From an uncultured Candidatus Melainabacteria bacterium (GTDB lineage: Bacteria; Cyanobacteriota; Vampirovibrionia; Gastranaerophilales; Gastranaerophilaceae): a stretch of DNA of 12,883 bases. The DNA lies in assembly GCA_934699705.1 (NCBI GenBank), contig CAKUXD010000039.1, forward strand, positions 1 through 12,883. The letters run 5' to 3'. Shown one piece after another: positions 6,783-12,883 of this stretch (the first letter of the stretch is position 1; every line of letters starts with the position of its first letter). The translations under genes were made by a program, and so were the position numbers. A model generated the notes under the pieces. It did no database searches, had not been told where the DNA came from, and saw only the letters and a list, made by a program, of their open reading frames with translations.

Positions 6783-8375
6783 TTAAATTTCATAAAAAAT
6801 AATTGTATCGCCAAGCTTAATTTCCGTATTTCCATTTGGTACGAAAGACTCGTTTTTGCGCTTTATAAGTGTAATTAAAAAATTTTCTGAATAACTTATG
6901 TCTTTAATTTTTTTATTACGCCATTCGTGATTTGAGTCGATATTTGTTTCATAAAGCTTTACTTCATTTTTAACATCTGTAACAGTAGAACCGACTACAA
7001 TTTCATCGTTACAGAGAATTATTGTATCTCCTTTTGGAATAATTTTTTTGTTATTTCTTTTTACAAATAATATTAAAGCGCCTTTTTCAAGATTAATATC
7101 TTTAACCATAGTATTGCACCACAGGTGGTTTTCGCTTACAGTAAATTTGTTTAGCGCAATTGCTGATTCTTGTTGGTAATCATTAAATGTTTTTCTAACA
7201 TCGGCAAATTTATCAATCATACTATGCTTTTTAGCGATTAATGGAAGTAAAGAGCCTTGAATTGCGACAGATAGCAGAGATACAACAAATACAATGTGGA
7301 ATAAATCATATTTTAATGAATCTACCTGAGCAACAACCAAAAGTGCGAATACAATTGACGCCGCACCTCTTAATCCAGCCCACGACATAAAATATATTTG
7401 ATTGAAGTTAGCTTTGAAAGGAAGCATTATTAATGATACAGCCAAAGGTCTTGCTATTATTGATAAGAATAATGTTATTAAAATTGAAGGAATAAGAATT
7501 TCTGGAATTTTGTGAGGGAATGACAAAAATCCTATCAAAAAGAAGATTGTAACTTGACAAAGTGCAGTTATTCCGTCAAAAAAGTAAATTAAATTTATTT
7601 TATTTTTGATTTTGCTATTACCAATTATAATACCTGCCAAATATACGCTTAAATAGCCGTTTCCACCGATAAGTTCTGGAATTGAAAATGCAAAAAGAGC
7701 AATTGCAACCATAAAAATTGTATCAGTACCTTCAGTTAAAATTCTAGTTTTTCTAAAAATCCAAACTGCGCCAAGTGCAATGATAATTCCGAAAAATATC
7801 CCAAAAGTCAATTGTTTAAATAACATAGGCGTTAAACTAAAAACGCTTCCGCCTTTAATTAAAACAATTCCAAGCATTGTAAGCATATATGCAAATGGGT
7901 CATTACTACCGCTTTCCATTTCTAAGATAGGAGCTGTGCCATATTTTAGATTTAATCTTTTTGAACGTAATATTGAAAATACAGACGCCGCGTCAGTTGA
8001 GCTTATAATAGCTCCAATCAGAAAACTTTCTCCAAAAGGCATTTTTAACCCGTAATAGCAGAATAATGCGCTAAATCCTGCAGTTAAAATAGTCCCCAAG
8101 GAAGATAATAGAGTTGCCTGTGTTGCTATTTTTTTTGACTCAGGTTTTTTTGTACAAAAACCGCCATAAAAAATTATAAAAATTAACCCTATTGAACATA
8201 ATTTAGAGGTTAAATCATAATCGCTGAAAGAAATTTTTAAAATTCCGTCGCAACCAAATAACATGCCCAAAAACATGAAAAATACTAAAACGGGTAAACC
8301 TAGTTTACTTGAAAATTTATTGGTGATAATGCAGGATAAAATTACAACTGCGCAAAAAAGAATAATAATCGCCAT
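6783..8375 (-). CDS. CPA1-type potassium (or sodium)/proton antiporter with two C-terminal RCK_C domains (NhaP2/CvrA-like)
   Basis: This inner-membrane exchanger swaps cytoplasmic K+ or Na+ for protons and serves in pH, salt and volume control. Residues 1-385 are highly hydrophobic, about 12 membrane segments. Family landmarks are STDAAS at 126-131 (Asp128), MESGSNDP at 153-160 with the Asn158-Asp159 pair of electroneutral CPA1 antiporters, and SWAGLRGAAS at 331-340 with the conserved Arg336. After the membrane domain come two RCK_C (TrkA-C) regulatory domains, about 408-470 and 473-530, each with a basic hinge, a PKGD- or PNGN-type turn and a final beta pair. The 530-residue length fits the NhaP2/potassium-proton antiporter group. 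The ATG at 8375 has a modest AAAGG site 4 bases upstream. The RWYD-repeat gene follows. Ion choice cannot be read from sequence. Confidence 0.93.
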   Translation of the reverse strand: MAIIILFCAVVILSCIITNKFSSKLGLPVLVFFMFLGMLFGCDGILKISFSDYDLTSKLCSIGLIFIIFYGGFCTKKPESKKIATQATLLSSLGTILTAGFSALFCYYGLKMPFGESFLIGAIISSTDAASVFSILRSKRLNLKYGTAPILEMESGSNDPFAYMLTMLGIVLIKGGSVFSLTPMLFKQLTFGIFFGIIIALGAVWIFRKTRILTEGTDTIFMVAIALFAFSIPELIGGNGYLSVYLAGIIIGNSKIKNKINLIYFFDGITALCQVTIFFLIGFLSFPHKIPEILIPSILITLFLSIIARPLAVSLIMLPFKANFNQIYFMSWAGLRGAASIVFALLVVAQVDSLKYDLFHIVFVVSLLSVAIQGSLLPLIAKKHSMIDKFADVRKTFNDYQQESAIALNKFTVSENHLWCNTMVKDINLEKGALILFVKRNNKKIIPKGDTIILCNDEIVVGSTVTDVKNEVKLYETNIDSNHEWRNKKIKDISYSENFLITLIKRKNESFVPNGNTEIKLGDTIIFYEI

Positions 8376-8392
8376 AAAACCTTTTCTTTTTA

Positions 8393-8446
8393 TTGTAACA
8401 TATCAATAAGCCCAAAAAAAGTACGTTTTTAGGTTTTGTAACATAT
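8393..8446. repeat. Direct repeat TTGTAACATAT (two copies) upstream of the antiporter
   Basis: The 11-base word TTGTAACATAT occurs at 8393-8403 and 8436-8446, 43 bases start to start (about four helical turns), in the 158-base gap between the divergent antiporter and 630-residue-protein genes. Read toward the antiporter, the nearer copy gives TGTTACAAT, an extended -10-like element 17-25 bases before its ATG. The repeats could therefore be tandem -10 elements or paired regulator sites. Confidence 0.45.
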
Positions 8447-8520
8447 TATTAACAAAAATGCTAAAAATATTAAACTTTTTAAAATAAAATCCGTTATACA
8501 ACATGTAAATGATTGAGTTT

Positions 8521-8525
8521 GAGGG
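8521..8525 (+). promoter_or_regulatory. Ribosome binding site deciding the start of the 630-residue protein
   Basis: GAGGG lies 8 bases before ATG 8534. An in-frame TTG at 8513 would add seven residues but would place this site inside the coding region and has no site of its own, so ATG 8534 is preferred. Confidence 0.75.
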
Positions 8526-8533
8526 AAATTGAC

Positions 8534-10426
8534 ATGGGTACAAATATTCCACAAATAAATAATATAAAAGACATAGACTTGTCATCAGCTAAAGAAAAAC
8601 TTACTAAAGGGGTTTCAGGTGTTTGTGTTTCAATTTTTACAGATAAAGATAAAATTCTTGGTGAGTTAGACAAAGCTGAAAAAGCTGGTAAAAAAGCTAA
8701 AGGTAAAATTTCCGACACAAATGATGAATTAGATAAAACTCGTTCTAAGGTTAATGATGCCGAAGGTAAAAAGGGTGATGCTGAAAATAAAGCAAGTGAT
8801 GCTAAAGATAGCGAATCTCAAATGTCAAATAATGACATCGGTTCAATGAATGATAACACTTCAAATATTTCTTCAGAAGCTAAAACAACAACTAAAAATC
8901 TTGGTTCAAAAGAAACTCAATTAACAGATTCATCAAATTCCGCAAAAGAAAAAGGTCAAGCTCAAGGTGCAAAATTAGATGAAACAAATTCAAAAATGCA
9001 AGAGCTATCTGCAAGTTCTCAATCGGCAATGGATGAAATAAATGCTTTACAAAGCGACGACGGAACAGGTTCTGGTGTTCATAGCGCTTTAACCCTAAAA
9101 ACTGGTGCTGAAATTCAGGAAATGGAAACAAATGGCACTTCTAACAATGATGATAATTCAGCAAAAATTCAAGAAAAAATGCAAATAGTTGCAAATAATG
9201 ATGCTCAAATACAAGCTTTAGTGTCAGACGCTCAAAGTTCAACATCTTCTGCAAACGGACAAATTGATAGTGCAACTGTTTCTGCTCAAGAAGCGCAAAC
9301 AGAAGCTCAAAATCAAGAACAAGTTGCAAAAGAAAAAGATTCAACTTTGAATGACATTTCAAGTACATCAAAACAAGTTTCTGCGATAGCAAATGTTGTT
9401 GATTTAGCTGGTACAACACTTAATGCTGTTGGCATTGGAGTTCAAGTAGCAGGTATTGCAACCACTACTGCAGGTACTGCAACAGGAGTAACTGGTGGTG
9501 TTTTAAGTGGAATTGGTGCAACTTTATCGGCAATTGGTATTCCATTAATTCCTGTATTCGGTGCAGGGATTCCAGTTGAAGCTGCGGGTGTAACAACAGG
9601 AGCTGGTGGGGTTACAACAGCAGGTGCGGGTGCTACGGTTGCTACAACTGGTTCTACAATTACTGGGGTTGGTTCAACATTAAAAACTACTGGTAATACT
9701 ATGGCAACTGCTGCAAAAGCAGTTAAGACTGCAACAAGTGCTTTAGATGTAGCCGTTAATGTTGCAAAAGGCGATATCTCTGGTGTATTGACTTCGACTG
9801 CTAAATTAGTTGCAAATGGTGCAACGACAGTTGGAAGTATGGGCGCATTAAAGAACTTGAATAATACAAAACTTGAAAGTGTTGTAAACTTTGCAAATCA
9901 ACATAAATCTGTTTTGAGCAATGTTAATAACGTAAGTAATGCGGCAAAAGATACTACAAATGCAGTTAAAAAGGCTATAAGCGGTGATTTAGTTGGAGCT
10001 GCGTCTGATGGATTTTCAGCTCTTTCATACGCAACTGGTGTTGGTAATGGAAAAACTATGGCAAACGCAAGTGATGCATTAAATGGTATTTCAGGTGCGA
10101 TATCAGTTGGAAAAGACCTTACAAGTGAAAATTTGAATGGAGTGGAGATTACATTAGATGTAATGTCAACAGTTGCAAGTTTTGATGCAACAAGAAAACG
10201 TGGTTCAGATTCAGATGTAAGCGTATTTGCCAAAGGTGCAGATGGCGAAGTAAAAGGATCTTTCAAACGTTCAGATAAGACAAGTAATTTGTATAAAACA
10301 ACAGCGAAAATGAAAAATGTACATAAGGAACTATTAAAATCTGATGATCCCCTTCCATTAACGCGTGATGTTGATGTTACAGACGCTAAACTTAAATCTA
10401 AAAAAAGCGGAGCAAAACACGCGTAA
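8534..10426 (+). CDS. Unrecognised 630-residue protein: polar helical half, Gly/Ala/Thr-rich hydrophobic centre, basic tail
   Basis: I do not recognise this protein. It has no signal peptide, one Cys (residue 31), no Trp and an unusually high Ser/Thr/Ala/Asn/Gly content. Residues about 37-280 are polar and heptad-like (for example ILGELDKAEKAGKKAKGKI, then Ser/Asn/Gln-rich stretches), suggesting long helices or coiled coil. Residues about 282-380 are hydrophobic and rich in small residues with many GxxxG-like spacings (VGIGVQVAGI, GGVLSGIGATLSAIGIPLIP, then TTGAGGVTTAGAGATVATTG). Residues about 410-550 contain two similar units starting GDISGVLTSTAK (413) and GDLVGAASDGFS (484). The tail (551-630) is basic and polar, ending KSKKSGAKHA. 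The layout resembles that of pore-forming translocators and secreted effectors, but no secretion genes lie nearby, so function is open. It is monocistronic: the antiporter is divergent, and the next gene has its own promoter after 205 bases. Confidence 0.82.
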   Translation: MGTNIPQINNIKDIDLSSAKEKLTKGVSGVCVSIFTDKDKILGELDKAEKAGKKAKGKISDTNDELDKTRSKVNDAEGKKGDAENKASDAKDSESQMSNNDIGSMNDNTSNISSEAKTTTKNLGSKETQLTDSSNSAKEKGQAQGAKLDETNSKMQELSASSQSAMDEINALQSDDGTGSGVHSALTLKTGAEIQEMETNGTSNNDDNSAKIQEKMQIVANNDAQIQALVSDAQSSTSSANGQIDSATVSAQEAQTEAQNQEQVAKEKDSTLNDISSTSKQVSAIANVVDLAGTTLNAVGIGVQVAGIATTTAGTATGVTGGVLSGIGATLSAIGIPLIPVFGAGIPVEAAGVTTGAGGVTTAGAGATVATTGSTITGVGSTLKTTGNTMATAAKAVKTATSALDVAVNVAKGDISGVLTSTAKLVANGATTVGSMGALKNLNNTKLESVVNFANQHKSVLSNVNNVSNAAKDTTNAVKKAISGDLVGAASDGFSALSYATGVGNGKTMANASDALNGISGAISVGKDLTSENLNGVEITLDVMSTVASFDATRKRGSDSDVSVFAKGADGEVKGSFKRSDKTSNLYKTTAKMKNVHKELLKSDDPLPLTRDVDVTDAKLKSKKSGAKHA

Positions 10427-10519
10427 TAATTAAATATTAAAGAAATTTTAATAATATACTTATTACTTTACTTTGTTTTAATTTAACCTTATTTTATATT
10501 AGCTTAACTTAGGATTTTG

Positions 10520-10549
10520 TTTACAAATAGATGGTTCGAGTGGTATAAT
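10520..10549 (+). promoter_or_regulatory. Strong extended -10 promoter for the 71-codon gene
   Basis: TTTACA (10520-10525, 5 of 6 to consensus) is followed after 18 bases by a perfect TATAAT (10544-10549), with the extended TG element at 10541-10542. Transcription would start near 10556, giving a leader of about 75 bases before ATG 10632. It is the clearest promoter in the window. Confidence 0.85.
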
Positions 10550-10559
10550 AGCATATTGC

Positions 10560-10590
10560 ATTTAAGAGATTTTAAAAATATTTCTTGAAT
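10560..10590 (+). other. Stem-loop in the leader of the 71-codon gene
   Basis: ATTTAAGAGAT (10560-10570) pairs over 11 bp, including two G-U pairs, with ATTTCTTGAAT (10580-10590) around a 9-base loop. It begins close to the predicted transcript start. It is AT-rich and has no T-run after it, so it is not a terminator; a transcript-stabilising 5' hairpin is possible, and chance pairing is not excluded. Confidence 0.4.
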
Positions 10591-10631
10591 CAGCTAGTTA
10601 TACGAATACAAACATAAAGGACATAAATTTT

Positions 10632-10847
10632 ATGTGTGCAAAATTATCGCTAAAGGTTTTAGAAAACAAAGTTTCTGACAGTAAATTATTACTTTATAAT
10701 GTTCAAACGCTCTTAAAAATGGGCGCTCTTTCTTCGGATTCAGCCATTATTGATTCTGATTTACAAACATCAAAAGAAGATTATTATAAACTTTTAAAAA
10801 CAATTAACTCAGAAGTTCAAAAGGTCATTAAAATTTTAGATTACTAA
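10632..10847 (+). CDS. Small hypothetical helical protein
   Basis: I do not recognise this 71-residue protein. It is mostly helix-forming with no signal peptide or membrane segment. Residues 5-30 and 46-70 look like two amphipathic helices (LKVLENKVSDSKLLLYNVQTLL and YYKLLKTINSEVQKVIKIL) joined by a polar Ser/Asp-rich turn, so a helical hairpin or small coiled coil is likely. A good ribosome site, AAAGGA at 10616-10621, lies 10 bases before the ATG. The strong promoter at 10520-10549 supports real expression. Its TAA (10845-10847) overlaps the TAG of the XRE gene on the other strand, so the two transcripts must run into each other. It has no toxin motif that I can see. Confidence 0.75.
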   Translation: MCAKLSLKVLENKVSDSKLLLYNVQTLLKMGALSSDSAIIDSDLQTSKEDYYKLLKTINSEVQKVIKILDY

Positions 10848-11059
10848 TTTTCTTTAAACAAATCTTCGGGCTTTATATTTAATGCGCGAGCAATTTTATA
10901 AACATTTTCAACCGTTGTATTTCTTTCCCCACGCTCAATCATGCCAATAAAATTTGGCGACATATCAAGAATTTCTGCTAATTCAAGCTGTGTTAAATCA
11001 TGTTCAATTCTTATATGTTTAAGATTTTTTCCAAACTTTTGTAAATCTCGTTTGCTCAT
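10844..11059 (-). CDS. XRE-family (Cro/C1-type) helix-turn-helix regulator
   Basis: Small DNA-binding regulator of 71 residues, almost entirely one HTH_3 domain (about 9-67). The core is LTQLELAEILDMS (22-34), then the recognition helix near 34-42 and the characteristic IERGERN turn (41-47), closing with ALNIKPEDLF (59-68). There is no extra sensor or protease domain, so any signal must come from oligomerisation or a partner. The ATG at 11059 has no obvious Shine-Dalgarno, so translation may be weak. The gene is divergent from the M48 protease operon across 122 bases that contain an 11-base palindrome (11137-11147). It is convergent with, and overlaps by 4 bases, the 71-codon gene. It is a likely local regulator; the target is inferred, not shown. 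Confidence 0.93.
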   Translation of the reverse strand: MSKRDLQKFGKNLKHIRIEHDLTQLELAEILDMSPNFIGMIERGERNTTVENVYKIARALNIKPEDLFKEN

Positions 11060-11136
11060 AAAAATATTTTCGTGGTAATATGATTTATAATAAACAAACT
11101 GAGCGTGCGTTTTTATCTATAAATGACTAATATTAC

Positions 11137-11147
11137 TAGATAATCTA
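11137..11147. repeat. Short palindrome TAGATAATCTA between the divergent XRE and protease genes
   Basis: Arms TAGAT and ATCTA surround a single A. The site lies 35 bases before the protease ATG and 78 bases before the XRE ATG, where an operator for an XRE dimer would be expected. The enclosing word TACTAGATAAT (11134-11144) also occurs at 3909-3919, in the palindrome before the TolC-fusion gene. Short AT-rich palindromes arise easily by chance. Confidence 0.35.
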
Positions 11148-11181
11148 ACTATAACTAAAAGAAGTATAAGGAGTTTAATTT

Positions 11182-11865
11182 ATGAAAAAGTTATTGATTT
11201 TATTTATCACATTATTTACAGCAATTCCAGTATTTTCAATGGAAGTAGATTTAACAAAAGTAGGACATCAACAAAAATACATTAACGAAATTGGTTTTAG
11301 AATTTTAAATGCAAATAAAATTGAAAAACGTACAAATTTTTATTACGAACCAAATCGCAAAACTGTAAACGCTTGGTCAAGACTTACTGATAGACAAATT
11401 ACAGTTACTCAAGGAATGTTGGCTTACGTAGATAGTGATGATGAAATGGCAGCACTTTTAAGTCATGAAATTTCGCATTCAGTTGATTCTTATGACGGAG
11501 CATTCAAGGGGTATTTTTCACCTTTAAAATACTCACTTTCATCTAAAAAATATGAAACAAAGGCTGATAAAAGAGCAGTAGATTATATGGTAAAAGCCGG
11601 ATATAATCCTGTTGCAATTATTGTGCTTTATAACAAATTTATGTCTCAAACAAGATATGATTATTATTTAACACACCCTCTAACATCTCGTAGAATGGCT
11701 ACTGTTTATGAATATATTTATAGAAAATATCCTGCATATTTAGCAAATAACAAATATGCCGAAAATATTTACTACCAAAACTTTTTACTAACATCTCAAC
11801 AAAATAGAGAAAAATTAAAACAATCTATTCAAACAAACAGTAAGAAGAAAATTAAATATAACTAG
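11182..11865 (+). CDS. Exported M48-like zinc metalloprotease
   Basis: M48 peptidases of the periplasmic BepA/LoiP kind are zinc enzymes that handle misfolded envelope proteins. The 227 residues begin with a signal peptide (MKK, hydrophobic 4-18, likely cleavage after VFS19). The zinc site is HEISH at 95-99 (His95, catalytic Glu96, His99). The third ligand is probably Glu125 in YETKADKRAVDYM, matching the family's ExxAD pattern. The motif HPLTSRRM (165-172) after the helical part is also typical of M48. The preceding strand LTDRQITVTQGML is the usual substrate edge. No TPR domain follows, so this is a minimal protease. AAGGAG at 11168-11173 lies 8 bases before the ATG. The next exported gene starts 11 bases after the TAG, whose bases form part of that gene's ribosome site: an operon. 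Confidence 0.9.
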   Translation: MKKLLILFITLFTAIPVFSMEVDLTKVGHQQKYINEIGFRILNANKIEKRTNFYYEPNRKTVNAWSRLTDRQITVTQGMLAYVDSDDEMAALLSHEISHSVDSYDGAFKGYFSPLKYSLSSKKYETKADKRAVDYMVKAGYNPVAIIVLYNKFMSQTRYDYYLTHPLTSRRMATVYEYIYRKYPAYLANNKYAENIYYQNFLLTSQQNREKLKQSIQTNSKKKIKYN

Positions 11866-11876
11866 GATATTGCACG

Positions 11877-12575
11877 ATGAAAAAATGTTTAGCATTATTT
11901 TTAACAATGATATTTTTTGCTAGTAATGTTTCTTTTGCAATAGTAACAGATGATTTTGTAGAAGAAACATTAAGCAAAAATCTAAAAACAGTTGAATATA
12001 AAAAACAAATTATAAAAGATGAGTTAATAACTGAAAAATTTATTAATGAACATAAAAATGAAACATATAAACTATCTGTCTATATTGTTGATGATTTGGC
12101 TAATAAAAATCTTTCACAATATAAAAATGTCAAATTGATATCTTATGTTCCCGTAAATTTTCAAAATTTGCAAAAGGTATCGTTAAAAATTAAACCTAAA
12201 AAATACATAACAACAAGAAATAGAGACTTAAAAGAGGGGACTAGTTTAACTTTTGTATTGGCAGAAGATTTTTCTTATAACAACACTTTATATAAAAAAG
12301 GAACAGAACTAAACGCAAGAGTAGAAAACATTTCTCAAAATCAAGCCTTTGGAACTCCTGCAAATTTAGAAATAGGAAACTTCAAAATAGGTAATGATTT
12401 TTTAGACGGTACACTTCAAAGAAAAGGTGCAAATAGAGCAATATGGGTTGTGCCAGTTGGTTATATAGGTTGTTGCTTTTTAGGTGCCGGATTACTAATT
12501 TTACCAATAAGAGGCGGACACGCAAAACTAAACAAAGGCAAAACTTATACATTGGTAATAAATAGTTTGTCGTGA
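11877..12575 (+). CDS. Exported hypothetical protein with C-terminal membrane segment
   Basis: I do not recognise this 232-residue protein. It starts with a signal peptide (MKK, hydrophobic 5-20, small residues SFA near 19-21). Residues about 25-110 are polar and lysine-rich. The region 110-185 is beta-rich with SLTFVLAEDFSYNNTLYKKGTELNARV. This 'element that must be tolerated, set at a KG turn' pattern recalls small beta domains such as that of VirB10/TrbI, but the likeness is weak. A hydrophobic stretch at about 188-212 (AIWVVPVGYIGCCFLGAGLLILPI) could span a membrane, followed by a short beta tail (KGKTYTLVI). The ribosome site TAGGA (11863-11867) overlaps the protease stop, 9 bases before the ATG, so the two are surely cotranscribed. 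It ends in TGA, unlike most genes here. It could be a substrate or partner of the protease; that is inference. Confidence 0.82.
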   Translation: MKKCLALFLTMIFFASNVSFAIVTDDFVEETLSKNLKTVEYKKQIIKDELITEKFINEHKNETYKLSVYIVDDLANKNLSQYKNVKLISYVPVNFQNLQKVSLKIKPKKYITTRNRDLKEGTSLTFVLAEDFSYNNTLYKKGTELNARVENISQNQAFGTPANLEIGNFKIGNDFLDGTLQRKGANRAIWVVPVGYIGCCFLGAGLLILPIRGGHAKLNKGKTYTLVINSLS

Positions 12576-12624
12576 AAATTAGTAACTAAGGTTATGAACA
12601 CTTGATTCAAGAGGAAAATAATTA

Positions 12625-12789
12625 ATGCTTTTAAGATTATGTTTTGTAATAGCCGCAACGGCTTCAGTATGGTTTACAATATGCTATTTTGCTAACAATG
12701 AGCACAATGACAAAATTTTTATTGCCATTTATTTATTTGAAACGATTGTATTCAGTGCAGTTGAATATCATCTCTGGATGACAGATTGA
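12625..12789 (+). CDS. Small membrane protein, 54 codons to a TGA; possibly a broken longer gene
   Basis: The ATG at 12625 has a good ribosome site, GAGGA at 12611-12615, with 9 bases of spacing, and lies 49 bases after the previous gene on the same strand. The 54 residues contain two membrane segments, about 2-22 (LLRLCFVIAATASVWFTICY) and 31-48 (IFIAIYLFETIVFSAVEY), joined by a short charged loop (NNEHNDK). The frame stops at TGA (12787-12789), after HLWMTD, but then stays open for 30 further, mostly hydrophobic codons. The natural protein may therefore be 85 residues with three segments, interrupted here by a nonsense change or base error. I do not recognise the family. It probably belongs to the same envelope operon as the two genes before it. 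Confidence 0.55.
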   Translation: MLLRLCFVIAATASVWFTICYFANNEHNDKIFIAIYLFETIVFSAVEYHLWMTD

Positions 12790-12882
12790 CTTTTTGTATC
12801 ATTAATTCCACATGCAATAGTTGCCGTTGGCGTTATCACGCCGATTTTACATTCACAGAAGAATTTAATAATCAAATGTTAA
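12790..12882 (+). other. In-frame open continuation after the TGA of the small membrane gene
   Basis: Thirty codons follow TGA 12787-12789 in the same frame before TAA (12880-12882). They read LFVSLIPHAIVAVGVITPILHS and then a short basic tail, QKNLIIKC: a plausible third membrane segment with a positive end. There is no start codon or ribosome site of its own in this stretch, so it is best read as the lost C-terminal end of the preceding gene. It also contains an 8-bp hairpin, GTTGGCGT (12826-12833) with ACGCCGAT (12838-12845), followed by a short T-run. The hairpin might act as a weak terminator. Confidence 0.45.
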
Positions 12883-12883
12883 A

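Noticed and set aside
8513..8533. TTG at 8513 as the start of the 630-residue protein
   Set aside because: It would place the clear GAGGG site inside the coding region; ATG 8534 has proper spacing to it.
8534..10426. Type III secretion translocator (YopB/IpaB-like)
   Set aside because: Only the general layout matches; there are no chaperone, needle or export genes around, and no family motif is recognisable.
10427..10519. Intrinsic terminator after the 630-residue protein
   Set aside because: Only A/T pairings such as TATTAAA with TTTAATA are present, without a GC stem or a proper T-run.
10632..11059. Toxin-antitoxin pair made of the 71-codon gene and the XRE gene
   Set aside because: Classic pairs are co-directional operons; these genes are convergent, and the small protein shows no toxin motif.
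12787..12845. Selenocysteine at the in-frame TGA
   Set aside because: The downstream hairpin is too far from the TGA and its TATC loop lacks the G expected of bacterial SECIS elements; the TGA site also has no redox motif around it.

Overview
The window is AT-rich DNA with standard-code genes, mostly TAA stops and good Shine-Dalgarno sites. Two things suggest a diderm bacterium near the non-photosynthetic cyanobacterial lineages of animal guts (Melainabacteria/Gastranaerophilales-like). One is the direct gene order rplQ-truA-rplM-rpsI, which is typical of Cyanobacteria. The other is a TolC-type outer-membrane protein. This assignment is inference from gene order and style; I could not run a search.

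Region 1 (1-1900, + strand) is the end of a ribosomal protein operon: the 3' part of rplQ, then truA, rplM and rpsI, packed with gaps or overlaps of 1-23 bases and closed by a clear intrinsic terminator. Region 2 (1914-3745, - strand) is a convergent gene with its own terminator. It encodes an M29-family metallo-aminopeptidase with a non-catalytic N-terminal tail, a duplicated N-terminal subdomain and a Tyr-to-Phe change at a conserved active-site position.

Region 3 (3868-6356, + strand) is one large exported protein. It joins a periplasmic substrate-binding-like domain to a complete TolC-like outer-membrane efflux domain, and a 30-base imperfect palindrome sits at its promoter. Region 4 (6403-8375, - strand) holds a CPA1 cation/proton antiporter with two RCK_C (TrkA-C) domains, followed by a small protein made of two copies of an RWYD-containing repeat.

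Region 5 (8376-10426) holds an unrecognised 630-residue protein: a polar helical half, a glycine/alanine/threonine-rich hydrophobic centre and a basic tail. Region 6 (10520-11059) has a strong extended -10 promoter driving a 71-codon gene. Its stop overlaps, tail to tail, the stop of a 71-codon XRE-type regulator.

Region 7 (11182-end, + strand) is a likely operon for the cell envelope: an exported M48-like metalloprotease, an exported protein with a C-terminal membrane segment, and a short membrane protein whose frame stays open for 30 more hydrophobic codons after a TGA. The XRE gene is divergent from this operon and is a candidate regulator of it.

I see no tRNA, rRNA, CRISPR array, insertion sequence or attachment site. 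No stretch over 300 bases lacks a gene. The longest gaps are 10428-10631, 3746-3950 and 8376-8533.
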